NCBI RefSeq assembly: GCF_021295395.1
Contig: NZ_JAIWOU010000001.1
Coordinates: forward strand, 871,001 to 935,000
Source: Komagataeibacter sp. FNDCR2
Lineage (GTDB): Bacteria; Pseudomonadota; Alphaproteobacteria; Acetobacterales; Acetobacteraceae
Direction: 5' to 3'
DNA length: 64,000 bases
A model generated the notes under the pieces. That model ran no database searches. It was not told the origin of the DNA and saw nothing but the letters and a program-made list of their open reading frames with translations. A program made the translations under genes and the position numbers. Of this stretch, positions 1 to 9,774 are shown piece by piece; within the stretch, counting starts at the first letter, position 1, and each line of letters begins with the position of its first letter.

Positions 1-958
1 TGGGCAGGATGAAATCCTCATCCACCGGGCAGGGGAAACGCTGGCCGTACAGAATTTCGTTTTCAAGGAAGATGACCGGGTTGGGGTCACGGATCGCGGC
101 CCGCAGCAGGCCCTTCGCATCCGCCGCCGACCACGGCGCGACCACCTTCAGCCCCGGCACATGCCCGTACCAGCTTGCATAGCACTGCGAATGCTGCGCG
201 CCCACGCGGGCGGCCGCGCCGTTGGGGCCACGGAACACGATGGGGCACGACATCTGCCCCCCCGACATATAGCGTGTCTTGGCCGCGGAATTGATGATCT
301 GGTCAATGGCCTGCATGGCGAAGTTCATGGTCATGAACTCCACGATCGGTTTCAGCCCGGTCAGCGCCGCGCCGATGGCCATGCCGGTAAAGCCCTGTTC
401 GGTAATGGGGGTGTCGATCACCCGCTTTTCCCCGAACTCGTCCAGCAACCCCTGCGAGATTTTATAGGCGCCCTGGTACTGCGCCACTTCCTCGCCAATC
501 AGGAACACGTCTTCATCACGGCGCAGTTCGGCGGCCATGGCGTCGCGCAGGGCTTCACGCACCGTGATCTCCGTGCACTCGCCCCAGTCCCGTTCCGGCG
601 GGGCGACGGCCGTGGTCCCGGTCGGGGCCGGCGCCGTGGGCGCGGCGGCGGCGGGGGGAGCGGAAGCGGTCTGCGCCTGCGCCGCCGGTGCGGCGGGCTG
701 GGCGTCGGCGTCCTCATCCTGCGCCAGCAGGATGGCGATGGGGGTGTTGACGGCCACGTTCTCCGTCCCCTCGGGGATCAGGATACGGCCCATGACGCCT
801 TCGTCCACGGCCTCGACTTCCATCGTGGCCTTGTCCGTCTCGATTTCCGCGATCACGTCGCCCGCGGCGACCGCATCCCCCGTCCTGCGCAGCCAGCGCG
901 ACATCTTGCCCTCCGTCATCGTGGGGGACAGGGCGGGCATAAGTATTTCTGTTGCCAT
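1..958 (-). CDS. pdhB: Pyruvate dehydrogenase E1 component, beta subunit with N-terminal lipoyl domain (3' end cut by window edge)
   Basis: This is the beta subunit of the E1 component of the pyruvate dehydrogenase complex, which decarboxylates pyruvate and passes the acetyl group to E2. About 319 residues are visible and the C-terminus lies outside the window. Residues 1-80 form a lipoyl domain with the lipoylatable lysine K43 in ETDKATME. An Ala/Pro-rich linker of about 50 residues follows, then the transketolase-like pyrimidine-binding domain ([41 protein letters not shown]). A lipoyl domain on E1-beta, as well as on E2, is typical of alphaproteobacteria. The ATG lies 6 bp after the pdhA stop, so the two E1 subunits are co-transcribed. 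Identification is clear from the motifs. Confidence 0.95.
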   Translation of the reverse strand, partial: MATEILMPALSPTMTEGKMSRWLRRTGDAVAAGDVIAEIETDKATMEVEAVDEGVMGRILIPEGTENVAVNTPIAILLAQDEDADAQPAAPAAQAQTASAPPAAAAPTAPAPTGTTAVAPPERDWGECTEITVREALRDAMAAELRRDEDVFLIGEEVAQYQGAYKISQGLLDEFGEKRVIDTPITEQGFTGMAIGAALTGLKPIVEFMTMNFAMQAIDQIINSAAKTRYMSGGQMSCPIVFRGPNGAAARVGAQHSQCYASWYGHVPGLKVVAPWSAADAKGLLRAAIRDPNPVIFLENEILYGQRFPCPVDEDFILP

Positions 959-964
959 CTTCAA

Positions 965-1975
965 TCAGCTTTCCACCAGCACATCTGTCCACAGCTCCGA
1001 CGGATCCGGCTCGGGGCTGGTCTGGGCGAAGGTCGCCGCGTCGGTCACGATGTCACGCACCTTGTCATCCATGGACTTCAATTCGCTCTCGGCCACGCCC
1101 AGTTCCAGCAGTTCGCGGCGCACGCGGTCGATCGGGTCATGGTTCTTGCGCATTTCGTCCACTTCGGCGCGCTGGCGGTACTTTGCCGGGTCCGACATGG
1201 AGTGACCGCGATACCGATAGGTCGCGACCTCCATCAGCACCGGCCCCTTGCCCGCGCGGCAATGGGCTATGGCCTCATGCGCCGCCGCGCGCACCGCGTT
1301 CACGTCCATGCCATCGACATGCATGCCGGGAATGCCCCACGGTTCGCCATTGCGCCACAGTTCCTTTGACGCGGAGGCCCGCTCCACGCTGGTGCCCATG
1401 CCGTAGCGGTTGTTTTCCAGCACGAACAGGCAGGGCAGCTTGTGAAGGGCGGCGAGGTTGAAGCTCTCGTAAACCTGCCCCTGATTGGACGCGCCTTCAC
1501 CATAATAGGTGACCGAAACTTCGTCCGTGCCACGGTACTTGTTGGCGAAGGCCAGCCCGATCCCGAGCGAGACCTGCGCGCCGACAATGCCGTGCCCGCC
1601 ATAGAAATGCTTCTCGGAGGAGAACATGTGCATGGAGCCGCCCTTGCCATGGGAATAGCCCCCCGCGCGCCCGGTCAGTTCCGCCATCACCCCGCGCGGG
1701 TCCATGCCGGCCGCCAGCATCTGCCCATGGTCACGATAGGAGGTGATGATCTTGTCCCCCTGCTTAAGCTCCGCCTGGATCCCGACCACAACCGCTTCCT
1801 GACCGATATAGAGGTGACAGAACCCCCCGATCAGCCCCATGCCGTACAACTGGCCCGCGCGTTCCTCGAACCGGCGGATCAGCACCATCTCGTAATAGGC
1901 CTGCTTCAGGTCGGCTTCGGTCATGGTCCGGCTGTTGTGGCCACCTGACAGGCCGGGATCTGTCTCGTTACTCAT
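965..1975 (-). CDS. pdhA: Pyruvate dehydrogenase E1 component, alpha subunit
   Basis: The alpha subunit pairs with PdhB to bind thiamine diphosphate and decarboxylate pyruvate. The 336-residue length is normal for the alphaproteobacterial two-subunit E1. The ThDP/Mg motif is visible as GEGASNQGQVYESFNLAA, ending in ENNRYGMGTS, and the conserved YRYRGHSMSDPAKYR loop follows. The ATG at 1975 is preceded by AAGGA at 6 nt spacing on the minus strand, which supports this start. It is the first gene of the pdh unit. The 66-bp gap to the upstream moaC could hold its own promoter, but I could not identify convincing -35/-10 boxes. Confidence 0.97.
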   Translation of the reverse strand: MSNETDPGLSGGHNSRTMTEADLKQAYYEMVLIRRFEERAGQLYGMGLIGGFCHLYIGQEAVVVGIQAELKQGDKIITSYRDHGQMLAAGMDPRGVMAELTGRAGGYSHGKGGSMHMFSSEKHFYGGHGIVGAQVSLGIGLAFANKYRGTDEVSVTYYGEGASNQGQVYESFNLAALHKLPCLFVLENNRYGMGTSVERASASKELWRNGEPWGIPGMHVDGMDVNAVRAAAHEAIAHCRAGKGPVLMEVATYRYRGHSMSDPAKYRQRAEVDEMRKNHDPIDRVRRELLELGVAESELKSMDDKVRDIVTDAATFAQTSPEPDPSELWTDVLVES

Positions 1976-2041
1976 CGAAGGTCCTTGCTTCTTGTTGCCA
2001 GCACTGCGGCCGTTACGGGGTCGGAATATAGTCGCGTTCCG

Positions 2042-2533
2042 TCATGGCGGCGCCGCACGGTTATAAGTACCGGAAGCCCCGCCGGATTTGTGGATCACGT
2101 GTATCTGACAGATCTCCATGTCCCGCTCGACGGCCTTGCACATGTCATACAGCGTCAGGGCGGCGACGGAGGCGGCTGTCAGGGCTTCCATTTCCACGCC
2201 GGTCGGCCCGGTGGTACGGACCCGCGCCGTGATCTCCACCCCCAGCCCCGCCGCATCGGGCGCAAGATCCACCCGGACGGAGGAAATGGCCAGCGGATGG
2301 CACAGCGGGATCAGGTCCGATGTTTTCTTGGCCGCCATGATGCCCGCGATGCGCGCGGTGGCCAGCACATCCCCCTTGGGCATCTGGCCGGACAGGATCA
2401 TGGCCAGCGTTTCGGGGCGCATCCTTACCAGCCCGTGCGCCACCGCCTCGCGCCGCGTATCGGGCTTGGCCGAGACATCGACCATGACCGCGTGCCCCGC
2501 CGCGTCCAGATGTGACAGGCGGGGCGATGTCAT
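2042..2533 (-). CDS. moaC: Cyclic pyranopterin monophosphate synthase MoaC
   Basis: MoaC converts the 3',8-cyclo-GTP made by MoaA into cyclic pyranopterin monophosphate in molybdenum cofactor biosynthesis. The 163-residue length is typical. Hallmark segments are the N-terminal [16 protein letters not shown], the [13 protein letters not shown] loop and the C-terminal [15 protein letters not shown] with KSGGASGTY. The start codon overlaps the trpC stop by 4 bp (ATGA), so it is translationally coupled to the tryptophan genes. A trpD-trpC-moaC order is common in alphaproteobacteria, often followed by moeA and lexA; here pdhA follows instead. Confidence 0.97.
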   Translation of the reverse strand: MTSPRLSHLDAAGHAVMVDVSAKPDTRREAVAHGLVRMRPETLAMILSGQMPKGDVLATARIAGIMAAKKTSDLIPLCHPLAISSVRVDLAPDAAGLGVEITARVRTTGPTGVEMEALTAASVAALTLYDMCKAVERDMEICQIHVIHKSGGASGTYNRAAPP

Positions 2534-3408
2534 GACGCGGTTCCGGTGGCCACCGTGCCAAGCAGGGCATGCACGGCGGCGCCCACGTCTTCGTGCCGCA
2601 GCAGGCTCTCACCCACCAGGAAGCCCGACGCCCCCACCGCGTTGAGCCTGAGCACGTCCGCATGCGTGCGGATGCCGCTTTCGGACACGATGATCCGGTC
2701 CGGCGGCACCAGCGGGGCCAGATCCAGCGTGGTCTGGATATCGGTCTGCAATGTCTTGAGATTGCGGTTGTTGATCCCGATCAGCGAGGTATCGAGCGCC
2801 AGCGCGCGGTTCAGTTCCTGCTCGTCATGCACCTCGACCAGCACGTCCATGTCCAGCCCGCGCGCGATGTCGAGCAGTTCGGCCGCTTCCGCATCGGTCA
2901 GGATCGCCATGATGAGCAGGATGCAGTCCGCCCCGATCAGGCGGCTTTCATGCACCTGCCACGGGTCGATGATGAAATCCTTGCGCAGCAGCGGCAGCTT
3001 GCACGCCTCGCGCACACGGGTCAGGTCTTCCGCGCTGCCATGGAAACACGAGCCTTCGGTCAGGACCGAAATGCAGGCCGCCCCCGCCTTTTCGTATTCG
3101 GCGGCGATGACCGTGGGTTCGTAATCCGGACGCAGGATACCGGCGGAAGGCGAGGCCTTCTTGATTTCCGCGATCAGGCCGATCTGGTGGTCGGCGGTTT
3201 TCTGCTTGAGCGCCTGGCCAAAGCCGCGCGGGGGCGTGTTCACTTCCCGCGCGCGGGACGTGATTTCCTTCAGCGTCATGACTTTCGCGCGCTGCGCCAC
3301 GTCCACCCGGGTCCGTGCACAGATGCGTTCCAGAACATCGGGGATGCCGTCGTCATCCACGGGCTGGACACTACCTGTCTGGGGGGAGGTCATTGGCGTG
3401 TCGTTCAT
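2530..3408 (-). CDS. trpC: Indole-3-glycerol phosphate synthase
   Basis: This TIM-barrel enzyme closes the indole ring by converting carboxyphenylamino-deoxyribulose phosphate to indole-3-glycerol phosphate, the fourth step from chorismate to tryptophan. It has 292 residues, with about 25 extra N-terminal residues before the usual [16 protein letters not shown] start. Visible family motifs are [13 protein letters not shown] (catalytic lysine), [38 protein letters not shown] and GFLVGESLL. No TrpF is fused to it. It lies 3 bp after trpD and overlaps moaC by 4 bp, so it belongs to the trp operon. Confidence 0.97.
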   Translation of the reverse strand: MNDTPMTSPQTGSVQPVDDDGIPDVLERICARTRVDVAQRAKVMTLKEITSRAREVNTPPRGFGQALKQKTADHQIGLIAEIKKASPSAGILRPDYEPTVIAAEYEKAGAACISVLTEGSCFHGSAEDLTRVREACKLPLLRKDFIIDPWQVHESRLIGADCILLIMAILTDAEAAELLDIARGLDMDVLVEVHDEQELNRALALDTSLIGINNRNLKTLQTDIQTTLDLAPLVPPDRIIVSESGIRTHADVLRLNAVGASGFLVGESLLRHEDVGAAVHALLGTVATGTAS

Positions 3409-3411
3409 TTT

Positions 3412-4527
3412 CTACCCTGTTACTCTGTTAGGCTCATCCGCCCGGAACTTCCGGACAGCCTCCAGCACGGCAAGCACCGCGCCACGATCGAGAACTTCAG
3501 CCGCGACGGCGATGTTCCCGCGCAGGGCGGCATAATCGATCCCGCCGCCCCGGATGATGGTGTCGCCCCGCCCCGCCACATGCAACGCGACCGCCACGTT
3601 GAGCAGCACGGTATCGCGGTAGGCGCCCCGCGCGCCTTCGGCCAGATGGCGCAGCGCGCGGGCGTTATGCGCGGGCGTGCCCCCGGCAATGGCGCTGATC
3701 GGCGCGCAGGCCAGTCCCGTCGCCGCCGGGTCGAGGGCCAGGGTGCGTATCTCCCCGCCCTCCAGCGCGCGGATATGGGTGGGACCGGCGAGGGTCACTT
3801 CATCGATGAACCGCCCCTCCCCGCACGCGCCGCTGACCGCCCAGACGCAACGCGACCCGGCTTCGCGCAGCGTCGTGGCCATGACCTCCAGCCACCGGGG
3901 CGAGAACACGCCCACAAGCTGCCGCGTGACCCCGGCGGGATTGCACAGCGGGCCGACAAGATTGAAAATGGTGCGAAACCCCAGCCCCCGCCGCACCGCG
4001 CCGACATGCCGCATGGCGGGGTGATGGTTGGTCGCGGCGAGGAACGTCACGCCATGGCTGTCCATCATCCGGTGGATGTGGGGGGTGTCCACCGGCAGCG
4101 GCACGTCGAGTTCCAGCAGGACATCCGTCGCCCCGGAGCGCGAAGACAGCGCCCTGTTGCCATGCTTGACCACCGGCACCCCAAGCGCCGCCAGCACGAA
4201 GGCCACGGCAGTGGAGACGTTGAGCGTGCCCAGCCCGTCACCGCCGGTGCCGCATACATCCACCGCATCCGCCGGCATGCCGGGCACCGCGACCATGCGC
4301 GCGCGCATGGCGCGTACGGCGGCATGCAGTTCGGTTACGCTCTCGCCACGCATATGCAGCGCGGTCAGGAACGCGGCCAGCAGTATTTCCCCCACCGCGC
4401 CATCCATGATCGACCCGAACGCCGCCCCCGCCATGGCGGGCGACAGGGGCTGCCGCGCCAGCAATGCCGCAAGGATTTCCCTGAACTCTGCCTGGCGGGC
4501 CGGGGCGGGGTCCGTACTGCTGTTCAT
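3412..4527 (-). CDS. trpD: Anthranilate phosphoribosyltransferase
   Basis: TrpD transfers the phosphoribosyl group from PRPP to anthranilate, the second dedicated step of tryptophan synthesis. The 371 residues include the glycine-rich PRPP loop CGTGGDGLGTLNVSTA and the KHGNRALSSRSGATDVLLEL segment. FNLVGPLCNPAGVTRQLVGV is the characteristic anthranilate-site region. Its start is 6 bp after the trpG stop, and trpC follows 3 bp later. Length is slightly above the usual 340 because of N- and C-terminal extensions. TrpG and TrpD are separate proteins here, unlike the fused enterobacterial form. Confidence 0.97.
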   Translation of the reverse strand: MNSSTDPAPARQAEFREILAALLARQPLSPAMAGAAFGSIMDGAVGEILLAAFLTALHMRGESVTELHAAVRAMRARMVAVPGMPADAVDVCGTGGDGLGTLNVSTAVAFVLAALGVPVVKHGNRALSSRSGATDVLLELDVPLPVDTPHIHRMMDSHGVTFLAATNHHPAMRHVGAVRRGLGFRTIFNLVGPLCNPAGVTRQLVGVFSPRWLEVMATTLREAGSRCVWAVSGACGEGRFIDEVTLAGPTHIRALEGGEIRTLALDPAATGLACAPISAIAGGTPAHNARALRHLAEGARGAYRDTVLLNVAVALHVAGRGDTIIRGGGIDYAALRGNIAVAAEVLDRGAVLAVLEAVRKFRADEPNRVTG

Positions 4528-4533
4528 GGCCGC

Positions 4534-5130
4534 TCAGGCAGCCTTGCACGGTGTGTTCCGGCCCCGCGCAAGGGACAGAAAATTGGCCATGATTTCATGA
4601 CCGTATTCGGATGCGATGCTCTCGGGATGGAACTGTACGCCAAATATCGGCAGGCTGGCATGGCGCAGCCCCATGATCACCCCATCGGACGAACGGGCGG
4701 TGACGGCCAGCGTATCGGGCAGGGTGTCGGGATCAACGGTCAGGCTGTGGTAGCGGGTGGCGTTGAACGGGTCGGGCACACCGGCGAAAATGCCGGAGCC
4801 GTCATGATAGACCGGCGAGACCTTGCCATGCATGGGCACCGGCGCGCGCACCACCCGCCCCCCGAAAACCTGCCCGATGGCCTGATGGCCCAGACAGACG
4901 CCAAAGACCGGCACCCGGCCCGCCGCCTCGGCAATCAGGTCGCAGCAGATCCCGGCCTCATTGGGGGAACAGGGCCCCGGGGAGATGACAATGGCCTCGG
5001 GCCGCAGCGCAAGCGCGTCGGCTACGCTGATCGCATCATTGCGATAGACGTCGCACTTCTCCCCCAGATCCCCCAGGTAATGGACGAGGTTGAAGGTGAA
5101 GCTGTCATAATTATCGATCAGAAGGATCAT
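4534..5130 (-). CDS. trpG: Anthranilate synthase component II (glutamine amidotransferase; may also serve p-aminobenzoate synthesis)
   Basis: This glutaminase subunit supplies ammonia to TrpE for converting chorismate to anthranilate. It has 198 residues, a class I glutamine amidotransferase of normal length. The catalytic cysteine is C79 in FGVCLGHQ, with H168 and E170 in FGVQFHPES. The N-terminal [19 protein letters not shown] is characteristic of the TrpG/PabA family. Placement between trpE and trpD argues for TrpG. Dual use for p-aminobenzoate synthesis is possible in bacteria with one copy, but cannot be judged here. It is separated from trpE by 101 bp containing a hairpin. Confidence 0.95.
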   Translation of the reverse strand: MILLIDNYDSFTFNLVHYLGDLGEKCDVYRNDAISVADALALRPEAIVISPGPCSPNEAGICCDLIAEAAGRVPVFGVCLGHQAIGQVFGGRVVRAPVPMHGKVSPVYHDGSGIFAGVPDPFNATRYHSLTVDPDTLPDTLAVTARSSDGVIMGLRHASLPIFGVQFHPESIASEYGHEIMANFLSLARGRNTPCKAA

Positions 5131-5171
5131 GGTCGTATCATGGCTTTTCCGCTGGGCCGGGTCAAACCTTC

Positions 5172-5201
5172 AGGTCCGGCCCGGCATGTCGGACCGGACC
5201 T
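5172..5201 (-). other. Intercistronic stem-loop between trpE and trpG
   Basis: A perfect 8-bp inverted repeat (AGGTCCGG at 5172-5179, CCGGACCT at 5194-5201) flanks a 14-nt loop inside the 101-bp trpE-trpG gap. No T-run follows it on the transcribed strand, so it does not look like a simple intrinsic terminator. It could stabilise mRNA ends or tune expression downstream of trpE. The function is inference; only the symmetry is seen. Confidence 0.5.
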
Positions 5202-5231
5202 TATCATGTCCCCGCCCGCTATAAAATCGCC

Positions 5232-6806
5232 TTATCCGCCCTCACCCGTTGCAAATCGCACCGCTTCCTCCGCCGCGCGGAACAGGGCGCGGGCTTTCTG
5301 GCGGGTTTCCTCATATTCCGCATCGGGAATGCTGTCGGCCACCACGCCGCAGCCCGCCTGCACGTACATCCGGCCATCCTTCACCACCGCCATGCGCAGG
5401 CCGATGCAGGTGTCCATGTCCCCATCGGGGCCGAAATAGCCGATGCACCCGGCATAGGTGGCGCGCCGGGTCGGTTCCACCTCATCAATGATTTCCATGG
5501 CGCGAATCTTGGGCGCGCCGGTCAGCGTGCCGGCGGGGAAGCCGGACATCAGCGCATCGAGCGCCTCCAGCCCGGGGCGCAGCCGCCCCTCCACGTTCGA
5601 GGAAATGTGCATGACATGGCTGAACCGCTCGATCACGAACTGCTCAGTCACCCGGACCGACCCCATCTCGCACACCCGGCCCACATCGTTACGGCCAAGG
5701 TCGATCAGCATCAGGTGCTCGGCGCGTTCCTTGGGGTCGGCTAGCAGTTCAGCCTCCAGCGCCAGATCCTCGGCCACCGTGCCGCCGCGCGGGCGGGTGC
5801 CCGCCAACGGGCGGACCGTCATGGCGCCTTCGCGCAGCCGCACCAGTATCTCGGGGGACGAGCCGACAAGGCTGAACCCGTCAAGGTCCAGATAGAACAG
5901 GAACGGCGCGGGATTGATGCGCCGCAGCGCGCGGTACAGCGCGAAGGGCGGCAGGCTGAACGCGGCGCTGAAGCGCTGGCTCGGCACGATCTGGAACGCA
6001 TCGCCCGCCGCGATATAGTCCTGCAGCCTGCGTACGATCGCACAGAATTCCTCACGCGACAGGTTGGACTGCGGTACGGGTGGCGCGATCTCCCCCCCCG
6101 TGCCGTCCGGCAGTTCCACGGGCGTGGACAGCGCCGCGCGGGCCTGTTGCAGGCGGTCCTGCGCCTCGTCCCACACCGTCTCGGGCGCGACACCGGCCCT
6201 GGGCCGCAGGGGGGCCGCCAGCAGCAGTTCGTCGCGCACCGTGTCGAATATGGCGAACAGGCCGGGACGGATCAGGATGCCTTCGGGCAGGTTCAGGTCA
6301 TCGGCGGGCATGTCCGGCAGGCATTCGACCTGCCGGACCATGTCGTAACCCAGATAGCCGAACACGCCCCCCGTCATGGGCGGCATGCCGTCGGGCAGGG
6401 TCATGCGGCTTTCATGCAGGATGCGCCGCAGGGAAGTCAGTGGCGCATCGTCTTCCGCCACGAATTCATGCACCGCCGCGGCGGGGTCATGGCAGACGCT
6501 GGCGCTTCCGTTATGGCAGCGCCAGATCAGGTCTGGCAGCAGGCCGATCACGGAATAGCGCCCGCGTGAGGTGCCGCCTTCCACGCTTTCCAGCAGGAAC
6601 GCGTTATGCCCGCCATTGCCACCCCCATGGCTGCGCGCCAGCCGCGACAGCCGCAGGAAAGCGGCCACGGGCGTCAGCAGGTCAGCGGGTTCGACGCGCC
6701 ATGCGAGCGCGGCATCCCCCGCGCGCAGGGCGGCAAGGGCCTCCATGCGCTGGGCAGCATCAGGCTGCCGGAAGGAGGGGCGTATGCGCGATGCGTCTGC
6801 TGTCAC
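5232..6806 (-). CDS. trpE: Anthranilate synthase component I
   Basis: TrpE binds chorismate and, with ammonia from TrpG, makes anthranilate; it is normally feedback-inhibited by tryptophan. The 524 residues contain the chorismate-binding motifs GSSPEILVRL, RPLAGTRPRGG, AEHLMLIDLGRNDVGRV and GFPAGTLTGAPKIRAMEII. The N-terminal half has the LLESVEGG segment of the tryptophan-binding region. The start is GTG at 6806, overlapping the ppiD stop by 4 bp (GTGA), so translation is coupled to the upstream folding factor gene. No leader peptide with Trp codons is possible at that junction, so classical attenuation directly before trpE is unlikely. Confidence 0.97.
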   Translation of the reverse strand: MTADASRIRPSFRQPDAAQRMEALAALRAGDAALAWRVEPADLLTPVAAFLRLSRLARSHGGGNGGHNAFLLESVEGGTSRGRYSVIGLLPDLIWRCHNGSASVCHDPAAAVHEFVAEDDAPLTSLRRILHESRMTLPDGMPPMTGGVFGYLGYDMVRQVECLPDMPADDLNLPEGILIRPGLFAIFDTVRDELLLAAPLRPRAGVAPETVWDEAQDRLQQARAALSTPVELPDGTGGEIAPPVPQSNLSREEFCAIVRRLQDYIAAGDAFQIVPSQRFSAAFSLPPFALYRALRRINPAPFLFYLDLDGFSLVGSSPEILVRLREGAMTVRPLAGTRPRGGTVAEDLALEAELLADPKERAEHLMLIDLGRNDVGRVCEMGSVRVTEQFVIERFSHVMHISSNVEGRLRPGLEALDALMSGFPAGTLTGAPKIRAMEIIDEVEPTRRATYAGCIGYFGPDGDMDTCIGLRMAVVKDGRMYVQAGCGVVADSIPDAEYEETRQKARALFRAAEEAVRFATGEGG

Positions 6807-8737
6807 TGTCCTGTTCCCGTGTTTTCTCTGCCCGCAACCTCGGCCATGACCGCGCGAATGGCGGAATTGTTCGGCCTGGGTTTGACAATGCCTTCCAGCG
6901 CATTGCCGTAACTCATTTCAATGTCATCACCCATCGACTGGGTCAGCCCGGCGCGGATCCGGTCATAAAGCGGCTGCTGTGACGCGCGGTCGGGGTGGGT
7001 GATCGCGGTCAGCGTCGCGACCACGTATCCGCCATCCGTCTCGACCATCACGCTCTGCGCCGGATGGTCGAGGCGGAAGATCAGGGCCGCGACCTCACGC
7101 GGGATTTCCGGCGCGGGCTGGACGGGCGAGATCGGCTGGCTGTGTTCCAGCCCGGAAATGGCCGGGCTGACCTGCGCGAGACCGCCCCGCTCCTTCGCCT
7201 GCGTATAGAAGCCGGTGGCCTGCTGGTCGGCCATATGGCGGCGTGCATCGGCCTGCCACGCGGCGGTGACGCGCGCCCCGGCCTCGGCCATGTCCAGGCC
7301 ATGCGCCGCCGTCACGCCATCGACCGAGACGGCGTACCAGACCCCGTCGGGCCCCTGAAGCAGTTCGGGGCTTGCGCCCTTGGGCTGGGAAAAGATACGC
7401 CCGATGATCGCCTGCCGCGCCGCATCGCCACCCGGAATGGGGGCGGGCGTGCCGTCATGCGTCAGGCCGCCCTGATCCAGTTCACCCGATACCGCGACGG
7501 CCCCCAGATCGGCCGGGATGGACTCCAGCCCGCCCCCCGCGATCGCGTCCTGCAGTTTCTGCACCCGATCGCCCATCAGCGCCTGCGCGCGGGCATGGGC
7601 GACCTGATCGTGCAGGGCCTGTTTCACATCGTCGAAAGCCGTGCTGTGGGCGGGCGTGATGGCGGTGACGCGGAAGGTGACCCAGCCGCCCTCGCTCCGG
7701 ACCGGTCCCTGCGTCACATCGGCGGGGGCCGCGAATATCTGCCGCGCCAGGTCAGCGGACGGCACGTCGCTCTGCCGGATCGCGGGCAGTTCCACGGCGG
7801 CGGCGTCCCTGCCTGCCGCCTTCTGCACCTGCGCCCAGCTTCCGCCATCCACCCACTGGGCGCGCAGGGCGGCCGCACGGTCCTGCGTCGGCACGGTCAC
7901 GATCTGCACGGTACGCCGCTCGGGCGTATTGAACGTGCGGGACTGGGCCTGATAGGCGTCGCGCAACGCGGCGTCGGGGATGTCGAGCTGATGGCCGATC
8001 GTGTCCGCCGACAGCACGACAATGCGGGCATGGCGGTATTCAGGGGTCTGGAATTCCCACGGGTGGTTGGCGTAGTAGCGCGCAAGCTGCGCCCCGGTCG
8101 GGGTGGCGGTGACCGGCTGGCTTTCAAAGGGCACGCGCACCAGGTCGATGGTGCGGGTCTGGGCTTCGAAATCAAACAGGCGGCGGGTCATCACATCGGG
8201 CACGCCCACCCCATCACGAATCGGCTGGAGCAGCATGCGCGACGCCTGTTCCTGCCGGACGAGATCGACCAGCCTCCCTTCCGACATGCCGGTACGACGC
8301 AGGCGGTCGTTGAACAGGGCGCGATCGAAATGTCCGTCACGCCCCTTGAACGCGGGGATGGAGAATATCTCCTCCCGCACCGAGGAATCGGGCACGATCA
8401 GGCCATGCCGGTCGGCCGCCAGCGCGATTTCGGCCTGAAGCACCAGACGCTGGAGCACCTGCTGGGCCACCTGCTCACGCGTGGCGGGGGGGATCTGGGA
8501 CGGATCGGGCAGATGCATGGACTGCGCGACCTGCGGCATCTCGGACTGCAGCGCGTTCTGGTAGGTCTGCAACAGGATGGTCTGGCTGCCCACACGGGCC
8601 ACCACATCGGCGCGTTCCGTGCCGATGCCCATCAGCACATCGCCCACGCCCCAGCCGATGAAGGCGAGGAAAAACAGCCCGGCGACGATGCGTCCCACCC
8701 ATGAATCGATAAACACGCGACACAGAAAAGATAGCAT
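6803..8737 (-). CDS. ppiD: PpiD/SurA-like periplasmic folding chaperone (peptidyl-prolyl cis-trans isomerase family)
   Basis: This is a 644-residue inner-membrane-anchored periplasmic protein of the PpiD family, which helps newly secreted proteins fold. After a short cytoplasmic N-terminus comes one membrane segment (roughly residues 13-36, IVAGLFFLAFIGWGVGDVL), followed by a SurA_N-type chaperone region (LLQTYQNALQSEM to about residue 190). A divergent parvulin-like middle and a long helical C-terminus complete it. The start at 8737 was chosen because the membrane anchor follows directly and GCAGG lies upstream; an in-frame start 17 codons earlier exists. The gene is the head of the ppiD-trp-moaC run. 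Catalytic isomerase residues are not obvious, so the activity may be chaperone-only. Confidence 0.85.
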   Translation of the reverse strand: MLSFLCRVFIDSWVGRIVAGLFFLAFIGWGVGDVLMGIGTERADVVARVGSQTILLQTYQNALQSEMPQVAQSMHLPDPSQIPPATREQVAQQVLQRLVLQAEIALAADRHGLIVPDSSVREEIFSIPAFKGRDGHFDRALFNDRLRRTGMSEGRLVDLVRQEQASRMLLQPIRDGVGVPDVMTRRLFDFEAQTRTIDLVRVPFESQPVTATPTGAQLARYYANHPWEFQTPEYRHARIVVLSADTIGHQLDIPDAALRDAYQAQSRTFNTPERRTVQIVTVPTQDRAAALRAQWVDGGSWAQVQKAAGRDAAAVELPAIRQSDVPSADLARQIFAAPADVTQGPVRSEGGWVTFRVTAITPAHSTAFDDVKQALHDQVAHARAQALMGDRVQKLQDAIAGGGLESIPADLGAVAVSGELDQGGLTHDGTPAPIPGGDAARQAIIGRIFSQPKGASPELLQGPDGVWYAVSVDGVTAAHGLDMAEAGARVTAAWQADARRHMADQQATGFYTQAKERGGLAQVSPAISGLEHSQPISPVQPAPEIPREVAALIFRLDHPAQSVMVETDGGYVVATLTAITHPDRASQQPLYDRIRAGLTQSMGDDIEMSYGNALEGIVKPRPNNSAIRAVMAEVAGRENTGTGQ

Positions 8738-8993
8738 GAAAAACCTGCACCAGGACCAAGATAAAGGCGGACGGAAAATGGCATGCACGCAGCGCGCCCC
8801 TGCGGGGCTCCTGTTTTCCGGTCGCGCACCATACGGTCACGCTGGCGGTTTGACCAGCACTACCGTGCTTGCGCACCCGTTGTGCGCGTGGGCGGGTTGC
8901 AACGCCGGGGGCGGCATGGTGTAGGCTGCGCGCCCTGACAGCCATGCCCTGCATAACGCGACAACGCGGACAGACAGGGGCGGGAGTGGAAAC

Positions 8994-9737
8994 ATGAAGC
9001 AGATAATTGTTGGCAACTGGAAAATGAACGGCCTGAGCGCGGAGGCCGACGCCCTGGTGAACGGACTGGCCACGGCGCTGGGCGCCCTGCCCACACGGGC
9101 CGATGTGGTGGTCTGCCCCCCCTTCACGCAGCTTGCCCGGCTGGCCCCCGCCATAAAGCAGGCCGGGATCGCCCTGGGCGCGCAGGACTGCCATCAGGAC
9201 AGGGCCGGCCCCCATACGGGTGACATTTCAGCCCCGATGCTGGTCGATCTGGGGGTGGAGTATGTCATCCTCGGCCATTCCGAACGCCGTGGCGAACATC
9301 ATGAACTGGACGAGACGGTGCGTGAAAAGGCCGTCGCCGCCATGGCGGCGGGGCTGACGCCCATCGTCTGCGTGGGAGAGAACGCCGACCAGCGCGCCGC
9401 CGGCGAATCAGAGGAGACGGTGGGCTGGCAGATACAGGGCTCGCTGCCGCAGGGGTTCCGGGGCATCGTGGCCTATGAGCCGATATGGGCCATCGGCTCC
9501 GGCACGGCGGCGTCGCAGCAGGATATTGCCGATATGTCACGCTTCATCCGCGAGGAACTGGTGCGCCAGTTCGGGGAAGCTGGCAAAACGATCCGAATCC
9601 TTTATGGTGGGTCCGTCAACGAACGCAATGTCACCGATATCCTGCCTGTCGAACACGTGGACGGGGCGCTGGTGGGCAATGCCAGCCTGAAGGCCGAAAC
9701 CTTCGCGCCGCTTGTCCGCGCCGCCCGACCGTCGTGA
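8994..9737 (+). CDS. tpiA: Triosephosphate isomerase
   Basis: TpiA interconverts dihydroxyacetone phosphate and glyceraldehyde 3-phosphate in central carbon metabolism. The 247-residue TIM barrel starts with the canonical VGNWKMNG, has the catalytic histidine in ILGHSERR, the catalytic glutamate in [11 protein letters not shown] and the phosphate loop YGGSVN. GGGAG lies upstream of the ATG. secG follows 37 bp later. It is divergent from ppiD, with 256 bp between the two genes that should hold both promoters. Confidence 0.98.
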   Translation: MKQIIVGNWKMNGLSAEADALVNGLATALGALPTRADVVVCPPFTQLARLAPAIKQAGIALGAQDCHQDRAGPHTGDISAPMLVDLGVEYVILGHSERRGEHHELDETVREKAVAAMAAGLTPIVCVGENADQRAAGESEETVGWQIQGSLPQGFRGIVAYEPIWAIGSGTAASQQDIADMSRFIREELVRQFGEAGKTIRILYGGSVNERNVTDILPVEHVDGALVGNASLKAETFAPLVRAARPS

Positions 9738-9774
9738 TTGCCGCGCGGCCAGCGGGGATCAACTGGAAAGACGC

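Noticed and set aside
2569-5439. Very long open frame (956 codons) on the plus strand across trpC-trpD-trpG
   Set aside because: It is the antisense shadow of three clearly identified trp genes; its His/Arg/Gln-rich translation has no domain and arises from high-GC codon bias.
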